64,000 nucleotides of DNA from Jaapia argillacea MUCL 33604. Its lineage: Eukaryota; Basidiomycota; Agaricomycetes; Jaapiales; Jaapiaceae. Position 1 is the first letter of the stretch. Each line of letters begins with the position of its first letter. Positions 21,592 to 32,151 of this stretch are shown here, piece after piece. The stretch is taken from contig KL197722.1 in assembly GCA_000697665.1 (NCBI GenBank), positions 86,844 through 150,843 on the forward strand, given 5' to 3'. Position numbers and translations under genes: made by a program. The notes beneath the pieces are model-generated. The model was not told the DNA's origin. It did not search any database and saw nothing but the letters and a program-made list of their open reading frames with translations.

Positions 21592-24348
21592 ATGGTTTCA
21601 GACGCTAATGCTTTCAAGGATTTGGAAAGGTATTATATCGTCCTTGGTGTCTTTTCGATGTTTTCATTATATTCGTCTAGTGCCTGTGCTTTGTATCGAC
21701 ACATTCCACCCCACTGCCCAGATGCCTCGCTCTCGCCTCCCCAAGAACTTGAGCTGTGCTTGATCCTTGAACGTATACTTGAGCGTCCACTTGACCAACT
21801 GAATATTCCCTCTCTGTCAGCGAAGGACATGGCCTGCTTGCTTGAACTGCTTCAATACGCAGGTAATTTCTCCGCGTCTCCCGCTCTGATCACTGAGATA
21901 TGCGTGTAGGCTCTCGATCACGACATCTTCCGTATTCGTCAGAACAACCATCGGCTTCGCCGCCTTACCCAGAGGCTGCTCATTACACTGGCTCGCTCCT
22001 CCAACCAACTCCCCGGTTCCTTATTGATTCACGGTGTTACGCGTCGCGGTGACCTTCCCACTGTACCAGGAGGATTCTCAGATGTCTACCGTGGGTCATA
22101 CCGCGGAAAGGAGGTGGCTTTGAAGAGGATGAGAGTGTTTTCTTTGACTCCGGGATCAGAGTTAAAGCGCATTGTGAAGGTGAGGCACTAGCTTTTGTAT
22201 TTTGTTCTGTTCTGATAGAAACAGGTGTTATATCGGGAAGCAATCATTTGGCGATCCTTGAGTCATGAGAACATTTTGCCTTTGGTAGGGATCGATGCCG
22301 GTAGCCAGAGTCCGTGCCCATGCATTCTAGTGTCGCCATGGATGGACAATGGGAACGTTAATGACTATGTCAGAAGCCAGGCATTGTCCAACCAGCAGGT
22401 CGTCCAACTCGTGGGTATTGTTCATAAGTTGCTCTTCCTCGTACTCACCGTTTAGTCAGTTACGTGAGGTTTCTTGCGCTCTCGGGTATCTTCATGATCG
22501 TCAGATCGTCCACGGCGATATACGAGGAGTATGTATGATTTTCTGCCCTTTTGTCAGCTGTAATCAAGCTTTTTTCATCCTAGGGAAATATTCTCGTCGA
22601 CGAGAATGGTCATGCGAAGCTGATGGACTTCGGGTTAGCATTTGCGTCAGAAATGACGCAGTCTACCGTCGCATCTGGGTCGCCACGCTGGATGGCCCCG
22701 GAATTACACGATCCCAAATCATTTGGTTTAGCTTCAGGCGTCAAACTCCCTCCGACTGATGTATACGGCTTCGCGTTTACCTGCCTAGAAGTGAGTATCT
22801 GGGAATGACTTCGCCTGTTGCGTTGATCCATTGATCTTGCATTCGCTACCAGGTCTACACCGGGCAAAGGCCATTCCCTGAGCTTTCTGAGATATCGGCT
22901 TTGATAGCTGTTATCGCCGGTCAAAGACCTGATCGCCCCTCAGCTGAGGAATGTGGCAGGTTCTTCTCTGACCGATTTTGGTGTCTTCTTGAGAAATGTT
23001 GGAGCCACCAACCGGAGGCTCGACCATCCAGCCAAGATGTATGCGCCACAATGACGGCCTTGCTAACTTACGAATCCGACATCGCGATGCAGGTTTCTGA
23101 GCAAAACATTCCCGAAACTCGCCTCACTGCTTTCATACCCCCCGAGCAGATCCCTTCACCTGTATGTTCTTTGTCCCTCGCTTCTTCGTCATTCGACTCA
23201 GGACATATGTTCTAGGACTTATCCGATGCTGTTACCATCACCAGCAAGCTCCCGATGGATACTTTTCTTCCGTATTCTGATACCTACAAGGGTGAATTGT
23301 TCAATAAGTTTGGACAGCGGACATCCGTGAGCTTCCCTGTCCTCTATTTTGACTCCATAATTCTCAGTCCTGAAATCAGGTGACATGTCGGGCAATGCGT
23401 CTATACGCAAGGGGTCCGAGCGAAGTGGTTCTCATCGGTCAAGTGCGTGTCACTTTGTTCCACTCCTCGTAGTCGGTACGATGACCACACGTCAGGTTAT
23501 CAAACGCGAAGTTCTGTTTTGGCCTCAACTAGCTCACGTCAATGTCGTGCCATTCCTTGGTACTTGCAACATCGATACCCACCTCAGCTTTGTCTACCCC
23601 TTCTACGAGCTTGGAACATTAGGAGCGTATATCCGGAACTACCCAAAGGCCGACAGGCAGTCATTAGTGACTTTACCATGTTCTCCGTAAATACTCCCTA
23701 ACACTAACCTCGACCATGCCTAGCTACGGGACGTCGCTCAAGGAATGGCATTCATTCACAGTCAGAACCTTGTCCACGGAGACCTCACTCCGGTACGATA
23801 TTTCGGTTTTTCCCCTACCCCCACGCCTCTAAAACCTTATTTACAGGACAGCGTTCTCGTGGATGACACGAAGACGGCTCGTTTGTTCAACTTTGGTTTC
23901 ACTGGCGTTGAAGGTGATCGCACCCCTACGCCTCTCCGAGCAATTCGCTACATGGCCCCCGAAACCTATGGCATTGATCCAAGAGGAGTGCCGGTTCCCC
24001 ATCACAGGATGAAGGCATCCGATGTATACGCTTTTGGAATTTTGGCGTACACGGTAACTTTCTCCTCATCATTTGTCGGTTTTACCAACGGCTGAGCCGC
24101 TCTCGATTAAGGTTTTAATGGGTCGCGTTCCCTGGCCTCGACTCACCGAGCTTCAAGTTTTCGCCCGCATCTTCCATGGCGAAAGACCTGAGAATCCCGA
24201 TGGACGGATCCCCTTGAGCTTGTGGAAACTTATCCAGAATTGTTGGGCGGAAGATCCATATGCAAGACCTACGATGTCTGCGATAGTCCAACAGTTAAAT
24301 ACTAACACGAGATCTTCCTTATCCAGGTGGAGACAGTCTCTCTTTTGA
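21592..24348 (+). CDS. Tandem TKL kinase plus pseudokinase protein
   Basis: Two protein kinase domains in one gene with about a dozen exons. The first domain has the Gly-loop GGFSDVYRG, the lysine in VALKRM, the catalytic loop HGDIRGGN (HGD for HRD, as in many mushroom TKL kinases), MDFG and MAPEL, and so looks active. The second domain follows a linker with PETRLTAFIPPEQ. It has AMRLY where the AxK lysine should be, HGDLTPDS with Ser for the metal-binding Asn, and NFG for DFG, while MAPET and the C-lobe (WAEDPYARPT) remain. It is therefore a likely pseudokinase that may control the first. Intron 2 only keeps frame with a GC donor at 21859; a GT donor at 21863 shifts it by one. It converges on SDR copy A with an 87-base gap. 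Confidence 0.85.
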
Positions 24349-24435
24349 AACCGCAAATGAAGTCTCCTTTTTCACTGTATCATAATGTCTCAAATAACTC
24401 GTAGGGTTCCAAAATACACATCTCGTTCGCCTCAT

Positions 24436-25608
24436 TCACTACGAGCATCGAGAATCCATCGTCAGGATCTTCTCAGACGGACGAAATACGGGACTCACCA
24501 GCGACGCCCCTCCACAAGTCTTTATAGTTTGTCCAGTGATATACTCGGCTTCGTCGCTCACTAGCCAGGACACCAGTTTCGCTACGTCCTCCGGCTGCTG
24601 CGTCCGGCCTAGTTTGACGTCTCGCTTGACCCATCGCGCCCTTGCTTCACCAATTGGGATACCCTCCTGAAGACACGCGAGGCCCGTCAAGCGGAATAGA
24701 CCATACTACAGTAGAATTCACTGACAATCTTAGCGAACTCCGCGTCTATGTGCTCCCACATAGGTGTATCGACAATTCCTGGCGCGTATGCTATTCCACA
24801 CCTCGTCAGTTAAATCCAATATGTCAATCATTGGTGTTGAGTGTCCTACCATTGACACGGATATTGTACTTGGCCCACTCCTTGGCAGCAGCCTCTGTAA
24901 ACCCTTTAACAGCGAATTTGGTAGCACTATAAGGACTAAGACATTCTGCAAAAGATCGAGGTGAGTAATCGTTATGAAACTGAGTGTTACTAAAGGACAC
25001 AACTCGTACTCACCAGCTGTCCTGAAGGAAAGAATAGACCCAGCTCCAATTATCCTCCCTCCTAGACCCTGCTTAATCATCTGTTTCGCTGCTGCGATGT
25101 GGGTATTCATGAGCCCCAAGAAATTAATGCTAACTTCATTCTCTATGAATCTAACGAACAAGGTTCTCTTCAATGCTTCCCAAGTGAGAAGTGGGAGAAG
25201 CGGGACGAACTCTGGTGTGCATTCCAAAAGTGGTTTGACCTGGGCAACACCAGCGTTCGCGATGCTGATATACAAAGTCGGTCCTAACTTCTGCACCGTT
25301 TCTTCTATCGCGGCATATATCTGTTCTGGTTTTCTGACATCTATTCAAAGGACACAAATAATGATGATCAGCATTGAATCGAATCTCGTCAATCTGGACA
25401 TGCCAGCAAAAACACCAATCGCTTTCCTGCCCAACCCTTCAATCTCCTTGATGGTTGCGTCCAAGCGTTCCTTGGCTGTTGGAATCTCAGCGATGGAGAT
25501 GTCGTACCCATCTTTTGCTAGACGAATCGCGATCGCTTGACCTATTCCTTGCGCGCCGCCTGTGATAAATGCAGTGCGGCCGAGAGAGGGCTTGATAGAC
25601 GAGTCCAT
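24436..25608 (-). CDS. SDR oxidoreductase, tandem copy A
   Basis: Short-chain dehydrogenase of the diacetyl/acetoin reductase-like type, about 260 aa; the substrate is unknown. Motifs are TGGAQGIG, IANAG, the catalytic GSILSF / YSATK pair, then YAPGIVDTPMW and a terminal TCGGASL. Exon 1 starts at 25608 (MDSSIKPSLGR). Intron 1 (25341-25403) has a GC donor where copies B and C have GT. The intron inside ECTPE/FIENE has no in-frame stop. The last intron begins GTGAGT right after the codon for the final Leu and ends in TAG immediately before TGA, so the stop codon stands alone in the last exon; if the intron is retained the frame runs on about 15 residues. A TATA box lies 50 bases upstream. Confidence 0.85.
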
Positions 25609-25657
25609 GGTGGTTGTTAACGAGGAAGGAGGTTAATAGGGCCGAAGATAAGTGTGT

Positions 25658-25664
25658 GTTTATA
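25658..25664 (-). promoter_or_regulatory. TATA box of SDR copy A
   Basis: TATAAAC on the minus strand, 50 bases before the ATG. The aligned site in copy B (about 27738-27744) reads GAAAAC, and no TATA is seen at the matching place in copy C. Confidence 0.5.
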
Positions 25665-26029
25665 TGCTGTTGTCTCGGACCAAGTCGTCCACTCTTGGAA
25701 GTCATCTCGTTACTCGACGAAGTGGAAGCTGTATCACAAGGACAAGGATTGTGATGGGAGACACTGTCAAGACTATCGGTCGTTTTGTATGGAGACCGAG
25801 GACTACACCACCTGAGGGAAGGATGAAACATTGTCAGCATTGAACAGATATAGAAGAGATACGGACCAGTTCGTCTGGTCAGGAGACCAAGGCAGAGGTG
25901 AAGATGCACATGAAGGATCGAGAGGTGATCCCTACGAGATAACAACGAATTCCGAGAATACATCCTTTTTGAAGGGAGCAGTGCCACCACGGTACCGTCT
26001 CGTCCGACATTCCTCACGCCCCTACCACA
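25665..26029. repeat. SDR upstream repeat, unit 1
   Basis: Upstream region of copy A, clearly repeated upstream of B (27745-28129) and more weakly of C (29838-30240). Shared blocks include GACAAGGAT and AGATACGGACC. It carries no gene of its own. Confidence 0.6.
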
Positions 26030-26430
26030 GAGACTAGTATTGTCCCTGCGTTTTATGTGGTGTCGGCATAGAATGTGAGCATCAAGGACTACGGCTCCGT
26101 CAGAAGTATACGTGAATGCCTTGACCAAACAGATGATCATCCAACTCGTGAGTAAACTCCATCACAACTGCTCTTCCACGCGTTCACCCTTCAGTTGTGG
26201 GGGGTTTCCTTGGCTCCAATACCTTCGCGATCGTCACATCGTCCATGGCGTTATTCGATTCAGAGGCGTAGGTTTTCTGCGGTATGTCCGCATTCGCATC
26301 AGAACGCTTACCGCCGCATCTGGTTCAGCATGATTGATGTCCGGGATGGTTCAGCAGATCACGACTAACACGAGATCCCCTTCACCAGGTGCGAGTCGCT
26401 TGTGAATCCGCGAGTGGTTTCTGCTTCCTC
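26030..26430 (+). pseudogene. Decayed fragment of the kinase gene, relic 1
   Basis: Nucleotide similarity to the kinase gene at 21592-24348. The parts matched are the segment before the catalytic loop (CATCCAACTCGTG), the loop itself (CGTCACATCGTCCATGGCG, frame no longer kept) and the 3-prime end (ACTAACACGAGATC). Everything between the end of the first kinase domain and the last exon is missing. The same internal junction is found in relic 2. A further stretch present in relic 2 is also gone here. Confidence 0.75.
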
Positions 26431-26511
26431 ACCCAACATGAATCTTCTCAAATAATTTGTCGCATTACAGTACCAACTCCTCGTCTCAAAATACACACCC
26501 GTTCGTCTCGT

Positions 26512-27688
26512 TCACTGCAGGGTTTGATCGTTCAATATCATCACCCTTTCACACAGACGAAATATGCGACTCACCAGCGATGCCCCTCCGCAAGTCTTCA
26601 CAGTTTGTCCAGTGATATATTCGGCTTCGTCACTCACTAGCCAAGACACCAGTTTCGCCACGTCCTCCGGTTGTTGTATCCGGCCTAGTTTGACGTCTCG
26701 CTTGACCAACCGCGCTCTTGTTTCACCCAATGGGACACCTTCCTGAAGACACGAGACGCTCATTAAGTGGGAGAGACCATCCAAGAGTAGAATTGAAGGA
26801 CAATCTTAGCGAGCTCCGCGTCTATGTGATCCCACATAGGTGTATCAACAAATCCTGGTGCGTATGCTTCCCACACACACACCGTCAAGTCAGTTCAACA
26901 GAGCAGTTATTGGCGTTGAGGGACCTACCATTGACGCGGATACCGTACCTGGCCCACTCCTTTGCAGCAGCTTCGGTGAACCCACGAACAGCAAACTTAG
27001 TTGCACAATAAGGACCAAGGCATTCTAGGCAGCATCAACGTGAGTACATGCTATGATGCCATGCATTGGGACGCCCCAGACTCGTACTCACCACCAGTCC
27101 TAAACGAAGCAATAGACCCAGCTCCGATGATCCTCCCTCCCAGACCCTGCTTAACCATCTGCTTCGCTGCTGCAATATGGGTATTCATCAGCCCCAAGAA
27201 ATTAATGCTAACTTCATTCTCTATGAATCTAACAGGCAAGGTTCTCATCAATACTTCCCAAGCGAGAATTAGGAAAAGTGGGACGAACTCGGGTGTGCAT
27301 TCCAAAAGCGGTTTGACCTGAGCAACACCAGCGTTCGCGATACTGATATACAAAGTCGGTCCTAACTTCTGCACCGTTTCTTCAATCGCGGCGTATATCT
27401 GTTCTGGTTTTCTGACATCTGTTCAAAAGAAACGAACAGTATCAAAATCAGCATTGAATCTCATCTCGTCAATTTGGACATACCAGCAAAAGTACCGATC
27501 GCTTTCCTACCCAACCCTTCAATCTCTTTGATAGTTGCGTCCAAGCGTTCCTTGGCTGATGGGATCTCAGCGATGGAGATGTCGTACCCGTCGTTTGCTA
27601 GACGAATGGCGATGGCTCGACCTATTCCTTGTGCTCCACCTGTGATAAATGCGGTGCGCCCGAGAGAGGGCTTGATAGACGAATCCAT
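26512..27688 (-). CDS. SDR oxidoreductase, tandem copy B
   Basis: Paralog of copy A with the same exon plan and length. It has TGGAQGIG, IANAG, GSIASF and PYCATK (catalytic Tyr and Lys kept, neighbour changed), YAPGFVDTPMW and TCGGASL. Intron 1 has a normal GTATGT donor (27483). The donor before the exon starting EGVPLGE reads GTCCTT, where copy A has GTCAGT, so this splice may be weak. The stop is again placed directly after the last AG (CTGCAG then TGA). The frame is open in all exons, but the TATA box of copy A is not kept. Confidence 0.8.
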
Positions 27689-28129
27689 GGTGGTTGTTAA
27701 CGAGGAAGGGGGTTAATAGGGCCGAAGATGAATGTGTGTTTTCATGCTGTTGTCTCGGACCGTGTCATCCACTCCGGGAAGTCATCTCATTACTCGACGA
27801 AGTGGAAGTTGTATCACAAGGACAAGGATCGTGATGGGCGAGACCGTAAAGACTATGGGTCGTTCGTATGATAGGGAGACGGAGGAGCATACCACCTGAG
27901 GGAAGGACGAAGCATCGTCAGCATTGAACAGATATAGCACAGATACGGACCCCTTCGAGTCGTGTGGTCAGGAGACCAAGGCAGAGTTGAAGATGTACAT
28001 GACGGATCGAGGTATGATCAACGCACAACTTGGAGATAACATCCGACAACACATATCCCGTTCGACTGTCGCGACATCATGTTCCTCGGAGATGTCGCAA
28101 CTACAATCACCAGTATTGTTCATGATTTT
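27689..28129. repeat. SDR upstream repeat, unit 2
   Basis: Duplicate of the region upstream of copy A, including the block around 27920-27990 that matches 25850-25920. No gene was seen. Confidence 0.6.
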
Positions 28130-28590
28130 TATGTATCGTCGCCATGGATGGACATGAATGGGAACACCGGTACCAGCGGAAGTCATGCGTAAATGCCTTG
28201 ACCAGATGATCGTCTATGGCCAACTCGTGCGCAAACTTCCACGTGTTCACCGGTGCACCCTTTAGACGTTTCCTTTCCAATTACCCTCCAATACCTTCGA
28301 AGTCACCATCGTCCATGGTGTTATGCGATTCAGAGGAGTAGGCAGGTTTTCTGCTCCATTATCAACTACGTATTTTACTCCAGGGGAAATCTCGTCGAGA
28401 ATGGTCATGCAAAACTGACTTGAATGGGCTTCGGTTTCGCATTTCCGTAAGAACGTTTACCGTCGCATCTGGTTCAACACGATCGATGTCTGGGATGGTT
28501 CAGCAGATGACGACTAACACGAGATCCCCTTTCACTAGGCGGGGCTCTCGAGATCTCTCTTGTGAATCCGTGAGTGGATTCTGCTTGCTC
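28130..28590 (+). pseudogene. Decayed fragment of the kinase gene, relic 2
   Basis: Matches the kinase gene from TCGCCATGGATGGAC through the catalytic loop region, keeps a part around GAGAATGGTCATGC (the exon after the loop), and then jumps to the 3-prime end (GGTTCAGCAGATGACGACTAA). The jump is at the same place as in relic 1. It cannot encode a kinase. Confidence 0.75.
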
Positions 28591-28655
28591 ACCTAATACT
28601 TTCTCAAATAATTTGTAGCATTACACTGACTCCTCCTCCAAAATATACATCTCGT

Positions 28656-29837
28656 TCACTGCAAGATTCGATCGTTCATTATCACCAGCCTTTCACATAG
28701 ACGAGATATGCGACTCACCAACGACGCCCCTCCACAAGTCTTCACAGTTTGTCCAGTGATATACTCGGCTTCGTCGCTCACTAGCCAGGACACCAGCTTC
28801 GCCACGTCTTCCGGCTGCTGCGTCCGGCCTAGCTTGACGTCACGCTTCACCCATCGTGCTCTTGCTTCACCCACCGGGATACCCTCCTGAACACACGCGA
28901 GGCTCGTCAAGTGAGATAGACCATCCAACAGAAAATTTGACTGACAATCTTAGCGAACTCCTCGTCTATATGATCCCACATAGGTGTATCAACGATTCCT
29001 GGCGCGTACGCTTCCCACGCATCGTCAGGTTAGTGCGATAGAGCAGTTATGGTTTTAAGGGACCTACCATTGACGCGAATACCATATCTCGCCCACTCCT
29101 TTGCAGCAGCTTCGGTGAACCCACGAACGGCAAACTTGGTGGCACCATAAGGACCAAGGCATTCTAGGCCGCATCGACGTGAGTGGACGTGATGAGAGCA
29201 TACATTGGGACCCCCTCTACTCGTACTCACCAGCAGTCCTAAACGAAGCAATGGACCCAGCTCCAAGTATCCTCCCTCCCAGACCCTGCTTAACCATCTG
29301 TTTCGCTGCTGCGATATGTGTATTCATGAATCCCAAGAAATTAATGCGGACTTCGTTCTCTAGGAATCTAACAGGCAGGGCCCTCGTCAATGCTTCCCAA
29401 TCAGTGAGAATGGAGGGATGGGACGCACTCTGGCGTGCATTCTAATAGCGGTTTCACCTGGGTGACACCAGCATTTGCGATACTGATATACAAGGTCGGT
29501 CCTAGCTTTTGCACCGTTTCTTCAATCGCAGCGTATATCTGTTCTGGTTTTCTAACGTCTATCCAAAACAGAAACGAACACCATCAAAACCAGTCTTGAA
29601 TCCGATTCATCTCGGCAATCTGGACGTACCAGCAAAGACACCAATCGCTTTCCTCCCCAATCCTTCAATCTCTTTGATAGTTTCTTCCAAACGTTCCTTC
29701 GCAGGTGGGATCTCAGCGATAGAGATATCGTACCCGTCTTTTGCTAGACGGATGGCGATCCCTCGACCTATTCCTTGTGCTCCACCTGTGATGAAGGCCG
29801 TGCGGCCGAGAGAGGGCTTGATTGAGGAGTTGTCCAT
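28656..29837 (-). CDS. SDR oxidoreductase, tandem copy C
   Basis: Third paralog, start at 29837 (MDNSSIKPSLGR), with TGGAQGIG, IANAG, GSIASF, YGATK, YAPGIVDTPMW and TCGGASL. All exons are open and the introns have GT-AG ends (intron 1 donor GTACGT at 29629). The last intron ends TTGCAG directly before TGA as in copies A and B. Slightly more substitutions separate it from A than B has. It lies head-to-tail with B and 0.4 kb from the FAD monooxygenase stop. Confidence 0.82.
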
Positions 29838-30240
29838 GGTAGTTATGATAGAGGAAGGAGGTTGGTGGAGGATGTGTTTTCAAGATTATGCCTCGGACCG
29901 CATCTCCCACTCGGGAGAGTCATATGGTTATTCGAAGAAGAGGAAGCGGTATCATAAGGACAAAGGCTTTGATGCATAAGATTGTCAAGACTATCGGCAG
30001 TTCCGTATGATGTGGAGACGGAAGAACATACCTCAGAATAACGAGCATCTGAGGGAAGAGGAAAAAGATCTCACCATCGAATAAATATAGCAGAGATACG
30101 GACCGTATTCTCTGGTCAGGGGGCCGAGGAAGGGTTGAACATGCACATGGAGGATCAAGGGCGGTAGATAGATCGACGTACAACATAATGATACATTCCG
30201 ACAACACATTCTCTTAGTATACTCCCATATCGTTCGACCC
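29838..30240. repeat. SDR upstream repeat, unit 3
   Basis: Weaker copy of the upstream block of SDR A and B (for example GAGATACGGACC near 30090). The duplicated unit ends here; no third kinase relic follows, and the FAD monooxygenase begins instead. Confidence 0.55.
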
Positions 30241-31551
30241 TCACGCAGCAACCACAGTGGGAACCGCAACCTCTACGACGTTAGGCGGAGACACCTCACC
30301 CTTGCCTTCCAACTCCCTCGCAACCTCCTCATACCTCTCATACGCATCCTTCTCCACATCAAACAAAAACAACCAATCATCCCTCTTCAACTTTATCGAA
30401 TCCGGATTCTCTTTAATCTTATCAAAGTCAGCTTTATGCCACATATCCCTAGTTTCCTCTCCCAACAACTGCGCTTTGCGACAACGAGCGTAGCGGATTT
30501 GTTCGTATGCGCGGACACCTGTGGCGACGTTTGATTTGCCGGCGAGTTGGAGACAGGTGGCGAAAACGACTCCGTCTTCCATTGCTTGTGAGGCGCCTTG
30601 GATGGAGGTAGGGAGGAAAGGGTGGGCTGCGTCGCCCATTAGACAGGTTCGACCTTCCTTGGAGACCCATGTAGGAAGTGGATCACGATAGACGAGTTTC
30701 CAATCAACACAATCCGGCGTAAGTTCCACTATCCTCCGACAAACTGGATCCCACCCATCAATAACCTTGAGTGCATCCTCGATCTTCCCAGGAAACGACC
30801 AAGATTCTTCAATATCGGCTTCATCCCGATGTGTGCAGACCCACGAAAAGTCTTTCCCGTCTTTGATGGATGCGGCGAGGAAGTGAACGTCCGGACCTAA
30901 CCACCCGGTATGGGTGTCACCGTTTTCGACTAGGTGTTTCGTTAGAGGGTCGGCGAGGATTGGGGCGGAGTCGAACCAGGCGCGATAGATTGCGTATCCG
31001 GATGATTTGGGTTTGTCGACGTATCCTAGGACTAGTTCTCGTGCTTTGCTACGAACACCGTCGGATCCGATGACGACGTCTCCCCAAATCGTCTCTCCAT
31101 TCACTCGTACACCAGCTCGACCTGCCTCCTCCACATACTCCAAAACTCTACATCCCAACCTAATCTCAATCCCAATTTTCTTGGCATGCTCAAAGAAAAT
31201 CTCGTGGATCTCTCCTCGATGTCCATTGAACACCGGCGTGACAGGGTTCTGAGGGGGGACTTTTTGTTCGGTGATGTAATCGCCATCGTATTTGTAGAAT
31301 TTGAGTTCTTTGTTACGGATGGAGATTGGACGGAGTTGGGATGCGACTGAGCCGTTACCCCAGCGAGCGATGATGCGACCTGCGTTGGGACCGAAGGAGA
31401 TGATGTCGCCTAGGGGTTTGAGGATGGGGAAGGATTCAAGGACGAGGACGTCGTGGCCTTTACGATAACATTCGATTGCGGCTGTGAGGCCTGCGAAACC
31501 TGCACCGACGATGATGACTTTGATGCCTGTTTCTGGGGCACGGGATTCCAT
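30241..31551 (-). CDS. FAD-dependent monooxygenase, salicylate hydroxylase-like, copy 1
   Basis: Single-exon class A flavoprotein monooxygenase, 436 aa. It has the FAD-binding GAGFAGLTAAIE near residue 16, the DG motif GSDGVRSKARE near 180, and GDAAHPFLP near 320. Members add one oxygen atom to aromatic rings with NAD(P)H; the substrate here is unknown. There is no signal peptide or membrane anchor. It differs from copy 2 (41149) mainly by scattered substitutions and by a C-terminal extension of about 18 residues (GEVSPPNVVEVAVPTVVAA). The lack of introns in both copies contrasts with nearly all neighbours. Confidence 0.9.
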   Translation of the reverse strand: MESRAPETGIKVIIVGAGFAGLTAAIECYRKGHDVLVLESFPILKPLGDIISFGPNAGRIIARWGNGSVASQLRPISIRNKELKFYKYDGDYITEQKVPPQNPVTPVFNGHRGEIHEIFFEHAKKIGIEIRLGCRVLEYVEEAGRAGVRVNGETIWGDVVIGSDGVRSKARELVLGYVDKPKSSGYAIYRAWFDSAPILADPLTKHLVENGDTHTGWLGPDVHFLAASIKDGKDFSWVCTHRDEADIEESWSFPGKIEDALKVIDGWDPVCRRIVELTPDCVDWKLVYRDPLPTWVSKEGRTCLMGDAAHPFLPTSIQGASQAMEDGVVFATCLQLAGKSNVATGVRAYEQIRYARCRKAQLLGEETRDMWHKADFDKIKENPDSIKLKRDDWLFLFDVEKDAYERYEEVARELEGKGEVSPPNVVEVAVPTVVAA

Positions 31552-32151
31552 TTGGTACTATTGAACTTTTGAGTTAGTGGGGAAGGTTGAGAGCAGAGGT
31601 GATAAGGACTCACTGTTGTCGAGGATGACTGGGAGTGAAGGAATGATACGACTGACGTTCATTGAAGAAGGGAAGGGGTGATTAAGAGCTATTCCTGTTA
31701 AACAGAATAGGCGAGGAGGGGTCAGGTTGGGAGGTCATGAGAACTTGTGTGCAGCGCGAGCATCGCAGAGTAGAACGTTTGAACCGTGGTGACGTGCGAG
31801 ATCGGATAGGATCAGTCATGGTGGAGGAGGCATAGTGGACGTATAGGTATTGTGGCGACTCGGGATAACGGGTGAATGGATGAAGCGCATCGACCCGACT
31901 GTCGCTCGTCGTGAAAAGTACTTGCGCACGGACCAAGCTGAACAAACTGTTCTCGCTTATGTTCCGCTTCAGCCTCGTCCTCAAGGTCTCACAACCTACA
32001 AGCAATCGTTGACTAGTACTACTCTTCAAAGTATAGTACCTGGTTTCTGACAAATATCATGGCAACTCCACATTCAAATTTGGGACTGTATCTTGGGTTC
32101 TTATGAGCTTGTTCTCAATCTGATAAGTTCACTCCCACTCGATCTTCCACA
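31552..32151. promoter_or_regulatory. Divergent promoter, FAD monooxygenase / Kelch gene
   Basis: 600 bases between the two start codons. No TATA box or gene was recognised. Confidence 0.4.

Noticed and set aside
26112-26333. Short kinase-like gene with RDRHIVHG
   Set aside because: It is a decayed fragment of the kinase gene with lost domains and no usable start or end, so it was recorded as a relic.
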